Source of the DNA: Xylocopilactobacillus apis
GTDB taxonomy: Bacteria; Bacillota; Bacilli; Lactobacillales; Lactobacillaceae
Direction of reading: 5' to 3'
DNA: 64,000 bases
Assembly (NCBI RefSeq): GCF_033095965.1
Contig: NZ_AP026801.1
Span: 1,322,001-1,386,000 of the forward strand
Part shown: piece by piece, positions 26,207 through 36,449 of the stretch
How the letters are laid out: every line of letters begins with the position of its first letter
How positions within the stretch are numbered: the stretch's first letter is position 1
Translations under genes and position numbers: made by a program
Notes under the pieces: model-generated
Databases searched by the model: none
What the model was told of the DNA's origin: nothing
Seen by the model: only the letters and a program-made list of their open reading frames with translations

Positions 26207-27586
26207 TCACCCTTTGCTGTGATGAATTCCATATGTAAAATAAATTATTAAACCAATAACAAACCAAATCAGAGCTGCTATCCAAGTAACTAATTTTAAT
26301 TTTGTCATTAAGTAAAGACATAAAATAAACGAAATAATTGGCAAAACCGGATAAAGTGGAACCTTAAATCCTTTATTTACAATATCTTTACGTTGTCTTA
26401 ACGGTATTATTCCTAGTGATACAAAAGTAAAAGCAATCAGCGTTCCAATATTCACCAATTCAGCTAATTGATTTAAATTAACGAAGCCTCCCATCAAAGC
26501 AATAATAATTGAAACTGCGATTAAACTATTGTTAGGTAAGTGAGAGCTATTAATTTCACCTAAAAAGTTAGGCAGTAAACCGTCACGGCTAATTGCATAA
26601 ACTAATCGCGAGCTGCTGTAAATCATTGTGACCATCATGGTAAACATTCCAGCCAGTGCCCCAACTGAAATAATCCCAGCTGCCCAATTTAAATGATAAT
26701 GCTGTAAAGCAAAAGCTGCCGGATCAGCCACGTTTAATTTTTTAAACGGCATCATTCCGGTTAAAACTGTGGCAACACTCATGTATAAAACTGTGGCAAT
26801 CACTAAAGTCCCAATAATCCCAATCGGCATATTTCGTTGAGGATTTTTTACTTCTGGTGCAGAAGATGAAACTGCATCAAATCCCAAATAAGCAAAAAAT
26901 ACTGTAGCTGCACCCGTATTAACCCCTTTTAATCCATAAGGGAAAAAAGGAGTCCAATTTTTAGGCTTAATATAAAATAATCCTACCGCAACAAAAATGA
27001 CAATAATTGCAATTTTTACAATAACCATCCAATCATTAATTTTCATTGAAGAACTTACGCCTCTAGAAAGCATCAAAGCAATCATACAAACAATTAAAAC
27101 TGCGACCAGATTAATATACGTACTATGGGACGGATCTAACGGACCAGATATTGATTTTGGAAGGTAAATATTAAATCCTTTTAAAAAAGCATTAAAATAC
27201 GCCGAAAAACTTACAGATACTGTTGCAACTGCCAGCATATATTCTAAAACTAAAGCCCAGCCAATAATCCAGCCAACTAATTGACCAAAAATAATATTGC
27301 CATACGAATATGCACTTCCAGCAATTGGAATGGCTGATGAAAATTCCGCATAACACATGGCAGCTGCAGCACAAACTATTGCAGCGATAAGAAAGCTTAA
27401 AATTACACCAGGACCACTGGTAGTTGCAGCAACTGTACCGGGCAAAATAAAAACACCAGTCCCAATTACCGCCCCAATTCCTAAGGCTAATAGATCTTTT
27501 GCTTTTAAAGTCTGCTGAAATTGAGTATCTTTTTTTAGATATTGATTAATATCAGCTTTTTGGGTAATGCTACCCCATAATGACAT
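26207..27586 (-). CDS. APC-family amino-acid permease (cationic amino-acid-transporter-like)
   Basis: A 459-residue protein with 12-13 membrane helices. The first helix carries GIGAVIGTGVFILPG (around 37-51), and EFSSAIPIAGSAYSYGN follows (around 81). This resembles YfnA and bacterial CAT/LAT-like permeases. It exchanges or imports amino acids with protons. The particular amino acid is not predictable. It lies upstream of a quinone oxidoreductase gene and downstream of the smpB terminator, so it forms its own unit. Confidence 0.88.
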   Translation of the reverse strand: MSLWGSITQKADINQYLKKDTQFQQTLKAKDLLALGIGAVIGTGVFILPGTVAATTSGPGVILSFLIAAIVCAAAAMCYAEFSSAIPIAGSAYSYGNIIFGQLVGWIIGWALVLEYMLAVATVSVSFSAYFNAFLKGFNIYLPKSISGPLDPSHSTYINLVAVLIVCMIALMLSRGVSSSMKINDWMVIVKIAIIVIFVAVGLFYIKPKNWTPFFPYGLKGVNTGAATVFFAYLGFDAVSSSAPEVKNPQRNMPIGIIGTLVIATVLYMSVATVLTGMMPFKKLNVADPAAFALQHYHLNWAAGIISVGALAGMFTMMVTMIYSSSRLVYAISRDGLLPNFLGEINSSHLPNNSLIAVSIIIALMGGFVNLNQLAELVNIGTLIAFTFVSLGIIPLRQRKDIVNKGFKVPLYPVLPIISFILCLYLMTKLKLVTWIAALIWFVIGLIIYFTYGIHHSKG

Positions 27587-27628
27587 CTGATTTCCCCCAA
27601 GTAATCATCATTTTTATTTTTTGAACAC

Positions 27629-27654
27629 AAAAAAACTGGTCATATCTGACTCAG
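27629..27654 (-). terminator. Terminator after smpB
   Basis: On the minus strand CTG-(A)-GTCA pairs with TGAC-CAG with a one-base bulge, followed by seven T. Confidence 0.7.
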
Positions 27655-28110
27655 CTTAAAAGTTCGTTGCAATTCCCGTTTAAGTTCTTTTTGTTTCAAG
27701 CTTTCGCGTTTATCGTAATTCTTTTTACCCTTAGCTATTCCTAAAAGAACTTTTGCAAATCCGTGTTTTAAATAGACCTTTAATGGAACGATGGTCATTC
27801 CTTCTTGATCTGTTTCTTTAGCAAGACGAATAATTTCTTTTTTATGAAGCAATAACCTGCGAGGACGCAAAGGATCATGATTATAAATATTTCCTTGTTT
27901 ATACTCGCTAATGTGAACATTATTTAGAGTGGCCTGCCCATTTTTTACAGAAACGTACCCGTCTCGAAGGGTAATTTTTCCATCACGTACTGATTTAATT
28001 TCAGTTCCCTGAAGTTCAATTCCGGCTTCAATTGTATCTTGAATTGAATAATTATGACTTGCTTGGCGATTATTAGCTAAAACGTTATCTTCAACTTTTT
28101 TCTTTTTCAT
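27640..28110 (-). CDS. smpB: SsrA-binding protein SmpB
   Basis: A 156-residue tmRNA-binding protein with the OB-fold segments [21 protein letters not shown] and LLLHKKEI and the basic tail [18 protein letters not shown]. It works with tmRNA to rescue stalled ribosomes; RNase R, encoded just before it, degrades the released mRNA. The ATG 28108-28110 overlaps the end of rnr by 20 bases. The open frame extends further upstream, but that part lies inside rnr and is not typical of the family. Confidence 0.94.
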   Translation of the reverse strand: MKKKKVEDNVLANNRQASHNYSIQDTIEAGIELQGTEIKSVRDGKITLRDGYVSVKNGQATLNNVHISEYKQGNIYNHDPLRPRRLLLHKKEIIRLAKETDQEGMTIVPLKVYLKHGFAKVLLGIAKGKKNYDKRESLKQKELKRELQRTFKLSQI

Positions 28111-30325
28111 TAGCTTTAATAAAATGACGTCCCTCTGAATGAGTGAAATCACTTACTCCTTCAAATTCTGGTGCTGGAACACCCTGATTATCACTAGTAA
28201 GCTCAAAATCAACCTGATGTAGATCAACATTAACATTAACTAGTTTAACCCTAACTGGCTGACCAACTCGATACATTTTGCGTGATTTTTCTCCAACTAG
28301 TGCTAATAAATCTTCAGAAAAATTGTAATAATCATCTTTAAGAGTTGAAATATGAACCAATCCTTCAACTGTATTAGGCAGACTGATAAAAAGTCCAAAA
28401 CTAACAGCTGAGCCAATAACTCCGTCAAATACTTGCCCAATTTTATCTGCCATATATTCAGCTTTCTTAAGATCCAGAACATCACGTTCAACATCGACTG
28501 AAACTCGTTCGCGAACTGAAGATTGATCTGCAATTGCGTCTATCTTATCAGACAGTTCCTGCGGTTTAGCCATTAATTCGTCTTTTCTTGTTAAATATTC
28601 ATGAATTAAACGATGCGAGATTAAATCTGGGTACCGCCTGATTGGTGACGTAAAATGGGAATAATATTTAGCACCAATACCATAATGTCCTAAAGGCTCA
28701 CGAGCATAATGAGCCTGTTTCATTGATCGAAGCATTTTGGTAATGACAATCTGCTCATCATTAGTTCCTTTTGCCTGCTCCAAAATCGACTGCATTACTT
28801 TTGGCGATTTAGGATCCAGTCCAGGAGTTCGTTTTAAACCAAGCGTATTAGCAAAAGTCAAAAAATCGCTAATCTTTTCTTCATCCGGCACTTCATGAAC
28901 CCGATATAGAAATGGTAAATGACGGTCATAGTAATCTTTAGCAACTGTTTCATTAGCAGCCAACATAAATGATTCAATCATTTTTTCGGCGTCTTTACGC
29001 TCACGGATTTTAATATCGACCGGATGGCCTTGTTGATCGAGAACAATTTGAGGTTCTCTTTCCTCAAACTCGATTGCGCCTCGTTTAATTCTCATTTCAT
29101 TTAAAATTAAATGAAGATCACGCATTTTCTCTAAAGTGGACCGTAATTTTTCATAATTATCCGGCACTTTTTTCCCTTCAAAGGTATCGTTAACCAAATT
29201 ATAAGTTAAACGCCCTTTTGAACGAATTACTGACGGAAAAATCTGATGATTTAATACTTTACCATCACCGTCGATTTCCATTTCACAAGTCATCGTCAAT
29301 CTATCAACGTCAGGGTTAAGTGAACAAATACCATTAGATAGTTTAAACGGAAGCATTGGAACAACTTCACCAACTAAATAAGTACTAGTTCCTCTTTTAT
29401 ATGCTTCTTGATCAAGAGCACTGCCTTCATGGACATAACTAGCTACATCGGCAATATGAACGCCTAATAAGTAATGTCCATTTTCTAACTGCTTAAGGCC
29501 AACCGCATCGTCAAAATCTTTTGAATCATCGCCATCAATCGTCACGACTATTTCGTCAGTAAGATCTTTCCTGCATGCTCGATCGTTATCTTGGACTTCA
29601 TCAGGAACTTGATTTATTTGTTTTTGAACATCGTCAGGAAATTCTAGTGGTAAATCATATCCTTTTAAAACACTAAGAACATCAATTCCTGGAGCATCCT
29701 TAGAACCTAAAACTTCTTTTTTGACTCCAGTAAAAGAATCTGGGTGTTTTCGGCTCGGATAATCAGTGATTGTTGCAACAACAATATCATGCAGTTTAAT
29801 TTCTTCATTTGGATCGCGCAAATAAAGCGGAATTTTACTTAATTTATTATCAAGCGGTCGTAGACATCCAACGTATCCTTGAGCAAGACGCTTAGGGTCA
29901 GTCGTTGGAATGTATTCGCCAATAATTTCCGTTTTAGTGCGATGAATTATTTTCCCAACAAAACCCGTTGCTCCTCTGTTTGAATCTAGGTCAGCAGATG
30001 TAGTAATTACAATTGCGACTTCATCACCAGTTAAAGCATAGCGTGTTTTACTCGGCGGAATAAAAACTGAAAATTCGACTCCATCCAGATCAACGAATCC
30101 GAATCCTTTATCAGTTCCTTTAAAAACTCCCTTTAAATTATTTGCATCAGTAGTTAAAACTACATGATCAGGATCTAAAAGATAAATTTTTCTCTGAACT
30201 ACTAAATGTTTAATCACTTTTTGTTCATTATTTTCTGATAAGCCTATTTCAGTTAAAGAAATTACTTTATCTTCTTCATTCTGACTTACTGCTTTTAATT
30301 TATCTAAAATTTGTTTTTCGTTCAT
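28091..30325 (-). CDS. rnr: Ribonuclease R
   Basis: A 744-residue RNB-family 3'-5' exoribonuclease: N-terminal winged-helix/cold-shock regions, catalytic RNB core with [14 protein letters not shown] (around 263) and [20 protein letters not shown] (around 553), and a C-terminal S1 domain (around 635-715). It degrades structured RNA and acts in trans-translation quality control with SmpB. Its start codon has an AGGTATTT site and lies only ~20 bases after a terminator-like hairpin, so expression may be attenuated. Confidence 0.95.
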   Translation of the reverse strand: MNEKQILDKLKAVSQNEEDKVISLTEIGLSENNEQKVIKHLVVQRKIYLLDPDHVVLTTDANNLKGVFKGTDKGFGFVDLDGVEFSVFIPPSKTRYALTGDEVAIVITTSADLDSNRGATGFVGKIIHRTKTEIIGEYIPTTDPKRLAQGYVGCLRPLDNKLSKIPLYLRDPNEEIKLHDIVVATITDYPSRKHPDSFTGVKKEVLGSKDAPGIDVLSVLKGYDLPLEFPDDVQKQINQVPDEVQDNDRACRKDLTDEIVVTIDGDDSKDFDDAVGLKQLENGHYLLGVHIADVASYVHEGSALDQEAYKRGTSTYLVGEVVPMLPFKLSNGICSLNPDVDRLTMTCEMEIDGDGKVLNHQIFPSVIRSKGRLTYNLVNDTFEGKKVPDNYEKLRSTLEKMRDLHLILNEMRIKRGAIEFEEREPQIVLDQQGHPVDIKIRERKDAEKMIESFMLAANETVAKDYYDRHLPFLYRVHEVPDEEKISDFLTFANTLGLKRTPGLDPKSPKVMQSILEQAKGTNDEQIVITKMLRSMKQAHYAREPLGHYGIGAKYYSHFTSPIRRYPDLISHRLIHEYLTRKDELMAKPQELSDKIDAIADQSSVRERVSVDVERDVLDLKKAEYMADKIGQVFDGVIGSAVSFGLFISLPNTVEGLVHISTLKDDYYNFSEDLLALVGEKSRKMYRVGQPVRVKLVNVNVDLHQVDFELTSDNQGVPAPEFEGVSDFTHSEGRHFIKANEKEKS

Positions 30326-30334
30326 AAATACCTA

Positions 30335-30369
30335 AAGAAAAGAAAAAGGTGACTCATTTTGAATCACCC
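30335..30369 (-). terminator. Terminator-like hairpin directly before rnr (possible attenuator)
   Basis: On the minus strand GGGTGATTC pairs with GAGTCACC(T) around AAAAT, followed by TTTTTCTTTTCTTT and then at once the rnr ribosome binding site. There is no room for a promoter between this T tract and rnr, so rnr mRNA must read through the hairpin. Confidence 0.75.
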
Positions 30370-30412
30370 TTCCCTACTTCCCGTTATCTTTCTTTCTATA
30401 TTAATAGACTTT

Positions 30413-30646
30413 CTAATGAGAAGACATATATACAAGAATCATGGATAAAATAAAGAAAATAGCTCCTAAGACCCAAGTTACTCTTTCCATGAAAGCTTCG
30501 AATCCACGTGACTTTTTAGAGTTGTATAAATCGCTTCCTCCGCCAGACAAAGCACTCAAAGCATCCTGTTGCTTTTGGGGCTGTAACATTACAGCACAAA
30601 CGATTAAAATTGAAACAATAATCAATAAAATCTGAAAAATACGCAT
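30413..30646 (-). CDS. secG: Preprotein translocase subunit SecG
   Basis: A 77-residue protein with two membrane helices (about 3-21 and 55-75) joined by a loop with QPQKQQDALSALSGGGSDLY, which matches the conserved SecG loop. It assists SecYEG in protein export. It has a good promoter at 30676-30703 and is followed by the rnr hairpin. Confidence 0.93.
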   Translation of the reverse strand: MRIFQILLIIVSILIVCAVMLQPQKQQDALSALSGGGSDLYNSKKSRGFEAFMERVTWVLGAIFFILSMILVYMSSH

Positions 30647-30675
30647 AGTTCCCTCTTAAAATTAAGTTACTTAAA

Positions 30676-30703
30676 ATTATACCACACTTGAAATGTTTGT
30701 CGA
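30676..30703 (-). promoter_or_regulatory. Promoter of secG (and possibly rnr-smpB)
   Basis: On the minus strand TCGACA, 16 bases, TATAAT with a TGG extension. It lies right behind the serA stop codon and about 30 bases upstream of secG. Confidence 0.7.
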
Positions 30704-30705
30704 GC

Positions 30706-31878
30706 TTACTTCTTTTTTAAAAAACGAGTCCTAATTATTGCCGGTACTTCTTGCATTGATGCCAAGAATTTATCTTTTTGATCCATTGGAAAATCTTCAA
30801 TTTCAACTAAAGTATAAGCCAGATCATCTTTAGAACGGTTGCTTAATCGATCAATATTAATGTGAAAATTCCCAAATATCGTTGAGATTTGTCCGAGCAT
30901 ATTCGGAATATTATGATGAACCACCGCCACTCGATAATTTGTAGTAAAAGGCTCATTTAAATTAGGTAAATTAACCGAATTAATCAAATTCCCATTTAAC
31001 ATAAACTCTTTTAACTCATTAACCGCCATCCGGGCCGCTGTATGTTCCGCTTCTCTTGTAGAACCCCCAATGTGAGGGGTAATTAAAACATCATCACGAT
31101 TATAAAGCCCACTTGCTGCAAAATCCGTAGCATAAAATTTCAAGCTCTTTTGATCCAATGCTTTAATCACTGCCTTATCATCAACGATATCATTACGGGA
31201 ATAATTAAGAAGAACCGCTGATTTTTTCATTAATTTTAATTTTTCTTCATCAATGAAATGATCATTGTCTGAATTGTATGGAATATGAACTGTAACAAAA
31301 TCTGATTCTTTTAAAAGCTTTGATATTTCCTGTGCTCGTTGTACTCGACTGTCGATTTCCCAAGCGGCATCAGGATGAATAAAAGGATCATAGCCAATTA
31401 CCTTCATGCCAAATGAAAGTCCTAAATTTGCAACTTTACTGCCCACATGACCCAATCCAATTACTCCGAGCGTACGATCCTTAAGCTCTGTTCCACGAAA
31501 AGAATTTTTCTTAGCCTCGGTTCTTAAGGAAACATCAGAGCCTTCATTATGTTCAGCAAAATCAATTGCCTGATAAATCGGGCGTACTGACATTATTAAC
31601 ATTGAAAAAACCATTTCTTTCACTGCATTAGCATTACCGCCTGGCGTATTAAATACCGCAATGCCCTTCTCATTTGCCTGTTTAAGAGGAATATTATTAA
31701 ATCCCGCTCCGGCACGAACAATTGCTTTTAAATTATTACCAAACTCTTTTTTAAGCAGATTTTCTGAACGCAATATAATTGCATCTGGATCTTCTTCTTT
31801 ATTAATTGCAAATTCTTGTGGATCAAGTTCTTTTAAACCTGCCTGCGAAATTACATTATACGTTTTAACTTGATACAT
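30706..31878 (-). CDS. serA: D-3-phosphoglycerate dehydrogenase
   Basis: A 390-residue NAD-dependent dehydrogenase with GVIGLGHVGSKVANL (around 138), VRAGAGFNNIP (around 56), the catalytic Arg in LLNYSRND and the His in ITPHIGGST. A C-terminal ACT domain (around 315-390) implies serine feedback. It catalyses the first step of serine synthesis. It follows serC by only two bases, forming a serC–serA operon. No serB phosphatase gene is adjacent. Confidence 0.92.
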   Translation of the reverse strand: MYQVKTYNVISQAGLKELDPQEFAINKEEDPDAIILRSENLLKKEFGNNLKAIVRAGAGFNNIPLKQANEKGIAVFNTPGGNANAVKEMVFSMLIMSVRPIYQAIDFAEHNEGSDVSLRTEAKKNSFRGTELKDRTLGVIGLGHVGSKVANLGLSFGMKVIGYDPFIHPDAAWEIDSRVQRAQEISKLLKESDFVTVHIPYNSDNDHFIDEEKLKLMKKSAVLLNYSRNDIVDDKAVIKALDQKSLKFYATDFAASGLYNRDDVLITPHIGGSTREAEHTAARMAVNELKEFMLNGNLINSVNLPNLNEPFTTNYRVAVVHHNIPNMLGQISTIFGNFHINIDRLSNRSKDDLAYTLVEIEDFPMDQKDKFLASMQEVPAIIRTRFLKKK

Positions 31879-31880
31879 AT

Positions 31881-32963
31881 TTACCTTTCTCCCCTACTTA
31901 AAAAGTTAATTAATTCTTTGACACCTTCTAAGGGCATTCCATTATATAAAGAAACTCTTAAGCCACCAAAACTTCGATACCCCTTAATTGAAAGCAATCC
32001 TTCTTTTTGAGCTTCCATTGCAATTTGGGCATCTTTAGATTCATCCCCCGTAGAAAAAACGACATTTGCTAGTGAGCGATCAGATTTCTTAACTGACGCT
32101 TTAAATATCTTAGAACTATCTAGAAAATCATATAAAAGATTTGCTCGTTCTTTAGCTAATCGATCCATCTCAGCAATTCCGCCATTTAGATTAATCCAAT
32201 CTAACATTTTACCAGTTACATAAATCGGAAAAACTGGAGGAGTATTAATCAATGAATTAGAATTAATAAAAGTTTCGTACTGCATAATGGTTGGAATTTC
32301 TAAATTAGCTGTTTTCGCCCAAGATTTTCTAAGTAATACTATAGTTGTGCCAGCTGTACCTAAATTTTTCTGAACAGAGGCGATTACCATCTGAAATTTA
32401 TTCAGATCAAAGTTTTCTTCCCCTAAACAAGATGTCATGTCCGCAACTACCGGCAGATCAAATTGTTCTGGTAAAAAATCAGGATGATAGCAGGTCCCTT
32501 CTACCGTGTTATTAACCGTTAAATGAAAGTAATCATATTTTAAATTATCGATTCTAGAAGGTATTAACGGCAGTCTTTGATAATGATCATCTTTAGTAGA
32601 TCCTAAGAAATCAGCTTTAATGCCTTTGATTCCCTCAGCCTGCTCGGCTGCTCGTTCAGCAAATTGACCTGAGTTTAAGAATGCAACTCTTTTTTTCTCT
32701 ACTGCAAAATTTAATGGAGTTAATGCAAACTGCATTGTTGCCCCGCCACTTAGAAAAAGGACTGCAAAATCATCATCTAAATTAAATATTTTTTTACAAG
32801 TATCTTCCACGTGATTGACCAGCGAAACAAATTCGGCTGATCGATGACTGATTTCTAAAATACTTAATTGATCATCTTGATGTTTTGAAAGATCCGATAA
32901 GATTTGTTTTTTTACCTCAATAGGCAGGGCTGCTGGTCCAGCACCAAAGTTATATATGTCCAT
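31881..32963 (-). CDS. serC: Phosphoserine aminotransferase
   Basis: A PLP-dependent enzyme of 360 residues with the N-terminal NFGAGPAALP, FLSGGATMQF (around 71) and the cofactor Lys in ASVQKNLGTAG (near 199). It converts 3-phosphohydroxypyruvate to phosphoserine. The ATG at 32961-32963 is taken; a GTG directly before it is also possible. It is the first gene of the serC–serA operon. Confidence 0.93.
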   Translation of the reverse strand: MDIYNFGAGPAALPIEVKKQILSDLSKHQDDQLSILEISHRSAEFVSLVNHVEDTCKKIFNLDDDFAVLFLSGGATMQFALTPLNFAVEKKRVAFLNSGQFAERAAEQAEGIKGIKADFLGSTKDDHYQRLPLIPSRIDNLKYDYFHLTVNNTVEGTCYHPDFLPEQFDLPVVADMTSCLGEENFDLNKFQMVIASVQKNLGTAGTTIVLLRKSWAKTANLEIPTIMQYETFINSNSLINTPPVFPIYVTGKMLDWINLNGGIAEMDRLAKERANLLYDFLDSSKIFKASVKKSDRSLANVVFSTGDESKDAQIAMEAQKEGLLSIKGYRSFGGLRVSLYNGMPLEGVKELINFLSRGER

Positions 32964-33002
32964 CACTAACTTCTTCTTTTATTTATTAATAGTTAGAATA
33001 AC

Positions 33003-33029
33003 AAAAAAACTACTAAATACATAGTAGTT
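33003..33029 (-). terminator. Terminator after pepO
   Basis: AACTACTA pairs with TAGTAGTT around a 6-base loop and is followed on the minus strand by a run of seven T including the stem end. Confidence 0.85.
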
Positions 33030-33043
33030 AATTAAAATCAGTT

Positions 33044-34981
33044 TTACCAGATAGATACTCTTTGATCTGGATCAAGCCACATTCCATCACCTTTGACAAT
33101 ATTAAATGTCTTATAAAAGTCATCTATATTTTGAGCTTGAACATTTGCTCTTAAAGGCCCTGGTGCGTGAACATCACTAGCTAAAAGCATTTCAACCAAT
33201 TGAGGAGAATCTTTAGTCTGCCAAATTCGGCCCCAATTTTTGAAGAAACTCTTTAAATCAACATCAGAATCTTGTTTAGCAGCTTCTAATGCACAGCTTA
33301 ATCCACCCTGATCAGCAACATTTTCGCTGACAACTAGTTTACCGTTCACAGTTCCGTTGCCAAATTTGATTCCATTGAACTCATCAATCATACCTTGACA
33401 GCGTTTTTCAAATTCCTGGTAATCTTCTTTAGTCCACCAGTTTTTCATATTACCCAATTCATCGAATTTTGCCCCATTATTATCAAATGCATGAGAAATT
33501 TCATGAGCAATAACAGCCCCAATACCACCATAATTTTCTGAACTAGATTGTTCAAGTGAATAAAATGGTGCCTGCAAAATTGCTGCTGGGAATGTAATAT
33601 CATTAACTTGCGGATCATAACAAGCGTTAACCAAGTTACCCGGCATTGCCCAACGAGTTCGATCAACATCCCGGTTAAGGTCTTTAAAATTATCATCTCG
33701 CATTAAAAGAGAAATTTTTCGAACATTCTCGTAAAGAGATGCAGCTGGATCAATTTTAAATTCTTGATAAATTTTTCGAGGCTGATCAGGATAGCCAATC
33801 TTCAGCTCAATCGCATCTAATTTAACAATTGCCTCTTTAATTGTATCTTTAGAAAGCCAAGAATTTTCATTTAAACGCTTCTTGTATACATCAATCATAG
33901 TTCTGATCATCTTTTTGACATCTTCACGGGCTTTAGATCCAAAGTACTTATCACCATAGTAAATGCCAATTACTTCATCAAAAAGATTATTCGTTAAACG
34001 ATACGCGCTCTTCTCTTGATTGCTAGCTTCTCTAATTCCAGTTATCGCACGACCAAACTCGCCGCCCATAATTCTTAACTGATCTGATAAGTAAGGAGTT
34101 GCTGCGATTGCGGTATTTAAAAGCATCCAGTCGTGAAATTTAGCAAAATTGTCTTCGTTTAAAACCTTATTAAGCTGATCAAAATAACGTGGTTCTGTTA
34201 AACTTACTTTTTCAGGCGTTACTCCAGCCAAATTTGAAATTAAATCACCTAAACCAAAATCAGCTGTCTGATCTTTAAATTTAGCAAAATCAACTGGATT
34301 ATAAGTAGCTGTGTAATCTGCTTTTTCTTCTGAAGATTTAACTAACGGAACTAATAAATGATCAAAGTCAATCGTGTTTTGAATGATTTTATCAGCGTCA
34401 GATTCAGACTCACCAAAAGATGCCAAAACATTTTGACTCATCCGACGAAAAATTGGCATTAAAGCTTCTTCACTTGGAGTCCCATAATATTGTTTATCTG
34501 GAAGTAATAACGAAGGTGCTCCAACATATAATAAGTTATGCGCTGTATCTTTCATATCAGGTGCAACCCAAAAAGTAAGGGCAAATACTCCGTCTTCTAC
34601 AACTTGTTTAATTTTAGATTTTAAATCATTAAGATCTTTAATTTCTTTATAAAAATTGTAATCTTTCATTGCTGGTTCAGCACCTGATCGATCACGCTCA
34701 GTAAAATCAGCCGCAAGTTGATACAACTTCACTGCTTCTTTTAAATAAGGATCCCTCGCCTTAGAAGAATCTTTAGCAAAATCAGCAAAATCTTGAAGAA
34801 GTTTTTTCTCTACATCTTCACTTAAATCTGAAAATCCGCCAGTTCGAGGACGATCTGCTGGTATTTCAGCAGTTTCTAACCATTTTCCATTAACGTTTAA
34901 GTATAGATTTTCATTAACTGTTGTCTCTGGTCCTGTCAAAAGATTTCCAGCACCACCAATAACATCTTGTATTCTTTTCAT
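33044..34981 (-). CDS. pepO: M13 (neprilysin-like) endopeptidase PepO
   Basis: A 645-residue zinc metallopeptidase without signal peptide, hence cytoplasmic as in other lactic acid bacteria. The zinc motif HEISH (in AVIAHEISHAFDNNGAKFD, around 485), ENVADQGG (around 545, third zinc ligand) and the substrate-binding NACYDPQVN segment are clear. It cleaves oligopeptides internally as part of casein or peptide utilisation. The length is normal and it stands as a single gene between two terminators. Confidence 0.94.
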   Translation of the reverse strand: MKRIQDVIGGAGNLLTGPETTVNENLYLNVNGKWLETAEIPADRPRTGGFSDLSEDVEKKLLQDFADFAKDSSKARDPYLKEAVKLYQLAADFTERDRSGAEPAMKDYNFYKEIKDLNDLKSKIKQVVEDGVFALTFWVAPDMKDTAHNLLYVGAPSLLLPDKQYYGTPSEEALMPIFRRMSQNVLASFGESESDADKIIQNTIDFDHLLVPLVKSSEEKADYTATYNPVDFAKFKDQTADFGLGDLISNLAGVTPEKVSLTEPRYFDQLNKVLNEDNFAKFHDWMLLNTAIAATPYLSDQLRIMGGEFGRAITGIREASNQEKSAYRLTNNLFDEVIGIYYGDKYFGSKAREDVKKMIRTMIDVYKKRLNENSWLSKDTIKEAIVKLDAIELKIGYPDQPRKIYQEFKIDPAASLYENVRKISLLMRDDNFKDLNRDVDRTRWAMPGNLVNACYDPQVNDITFPAAILQAPFYSLEQSSSENYGGIGAVIAHEISHAFDNNGAKFDELGNMKNWWTKEDYQEFEKRCQGMIDEFNGIKFGNGTVNGKLVVSENVADQGGLSCALEAAKQDSDVDLKSFFKNWGRIWQTKDSPQLVEMLLASDVHAPGPLRANVQAQNIDDFYKTFNIVKGDGMWLDPDQRVSIW

Positions 34982-35002
34982 TCATTACTCCTTTTTGATA
35001 AC

Positions 35003-35030
35003 AAAAAACGCATAAAGATAACCTTATGCG
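35003..35030 (-). terminator. Terminator after the SLAP-like secreted protein gene
   Basis: CGCATAA pairs with TTATGCG around an 8-base loop, followed on the minus strand by TTTTTT. Confidence 0.85.
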
Positions 35031-35039
35031 AATTAATTA

Positions 35040-36311
35040 CTATTGGGCATCTTCAGCTTTAATCCACTGATCTCCACCTAAGTTATACCATAATACGTCT
35101 CCTGATAAAACGGTAGATTTTACTTTCCATTTTGAATTTTTACTTAAAATTCGACCTGAAAATACTGCTAAATCGCCGTAACCATTATAAAGTTTACTGC
35201 CTTCTTCAGAAGTAATTTGAGCAACAAAATTTACTGACTGAATGATAGAATTCTTATTAAAAGTGACATATTTTTGTTTGACCCATTGATCTTTTCCTAA
35301 GCTATACCATTCTTCACCATGTTCATCAAGAACACTATTTAATACTTTCCAAGAACTTCCATGAAGAAGATATCGATTGAGCGGTTTTGCTTCATCACCA
35401 AAATCATCATAAAGCATTACTCCATAACCAAGAACATAATTTATATAGCCTACTTTATTAACGGGATATAAAGTTGCTTGATACATTGGTGTATAATCAT
35501 CTTTATCCTTGCTTTCATCGACAACTGTTATTTTTCTGGTAATTTTTGCTGCCTGACCAGAGTTCGGATTAGTTATTTCGTAATCAACTTGAAAAATACC
35601 AGGCTTTGAAACATCTAGAACATTATCATTCTTAATTACACCGTTAACTGAAGTGATTTTCCATTGGTCAGAAGGAATCAGTACTGAACTATCCTTATTA
35701 AGATATGACGCAACAATTCCATTTACTAAGCTATATCCCTGAGAGCTCGCAGAAATCGTTGGCCGAAGCATAAATACTGGATCAAACTGTACAGTTGGAG
35801 CTGAATCATTATTAGTATTTGGACGTAAAAAAGTTACTGGAATAGAAAACGTTAATTCTTCCCAATTTGATAAACGTACCAAAATTTGCAGATTAAATTT
35901 GTTTACAAAAGCAATACTTTTCATATCATCATCAGAAAAAACAGCTTGCACACTCTTAATGGATACATCATTATTTATACTAGATACTTTTAAATTTTTA
36001 ATCATTCCAGTCGAAGATGTAATATAATCCTTTATTTTATTAATTCCATCAGCCGCATTATCAGAAATCGAAAGTAATGATCTTTCTTCCTGGCTAAGCT
36101 GCTCGACAGACAAAATTGGATGTTTAATTAAACTTGTCTGTTTATTACCATTTACATAAAAAACATCAACTTTATCTTTAGAATCTGTTGCAGCTAAATT
36201 TATATACCCATCAGATTTAGCTGCGTTGACTCGCTGGGAAGTGTTACTAAACGGAATTAAAATTAATATAACCGTTAGTCCTATTAGAATTTTTTTTATA
36301 ATTTTTTTCAT
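35040..36311 (-). CDS. Secreted protein with C-terminal SLAP-like cell-wall repeats
   Basis: A 423-residue protein with a Sec signal peptide (basic KKIIKK, hydrophobic core ~9-22, likely cleavage after VNA near residue 30). Residues ~30-185 are an unknown domain. Residues ~185-275 resemble an Ig-like surface module ending in KITRKITVVD. Two repeats (~285-350 and ~360-423) have the pattern LYNGYGD..SGRILSKNSKWKVKS..WYNLGGDQWI, which resembles SLAP (S-layer-associated) wall-binding domains. It is probably non-covalently attached to the wall. Function unknown. It has its own terminator and is divergent from a GT2 gene. Confidence 0.75.
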   Translation of the reverse strand: MKKIIKKILIGLTVILILIPFSNTSQRVNAAKSDGYINLAATDSKDKVDVFYVNGNKQTSLIKHPILSVEQLSQEERSLLSISDNAADGINKIKDYITSSTGMIKNLKVSSINNDVSIKSVQAVFSDDDMKSIAFVNKFNLQILVRLSNWEELTFSIPVTFLRPNTNNDSAPTVQFDPVFMLRPTISASSQGYSLVNGIVASYLNKDSSVLIPSDQWKITSVNGVIKNDNVLDVSKPGIFQVDYEITNPNSGQAAKITRKITVVDESKDKDDYTPMYQATLYPVNKVGYINYVLGYGVMLYDDFGDEAKPLNRYLLHGSSWKVLNSVLDEHGEEWYSLGKDQWVKQKYVTFNKNSIIQSVNFVAQITSEEGSKLYNGYGDLAVFSGRILSKNSKWKVKSTVLSGDVLWYNLGGDQWIKAEDAQ

Positions 36312-36449
36312 AACATACTCCTCATGTTGGATATTCTATCACATAGAATAAAACTAAAACTTTTGTAACCAGATTGAAACCAAATATTAGCAAGAATTTA
36401 TTAAAAAAAATGGAAAAGTTATATCAGAGTTTATATAAAGCAAGGTACA

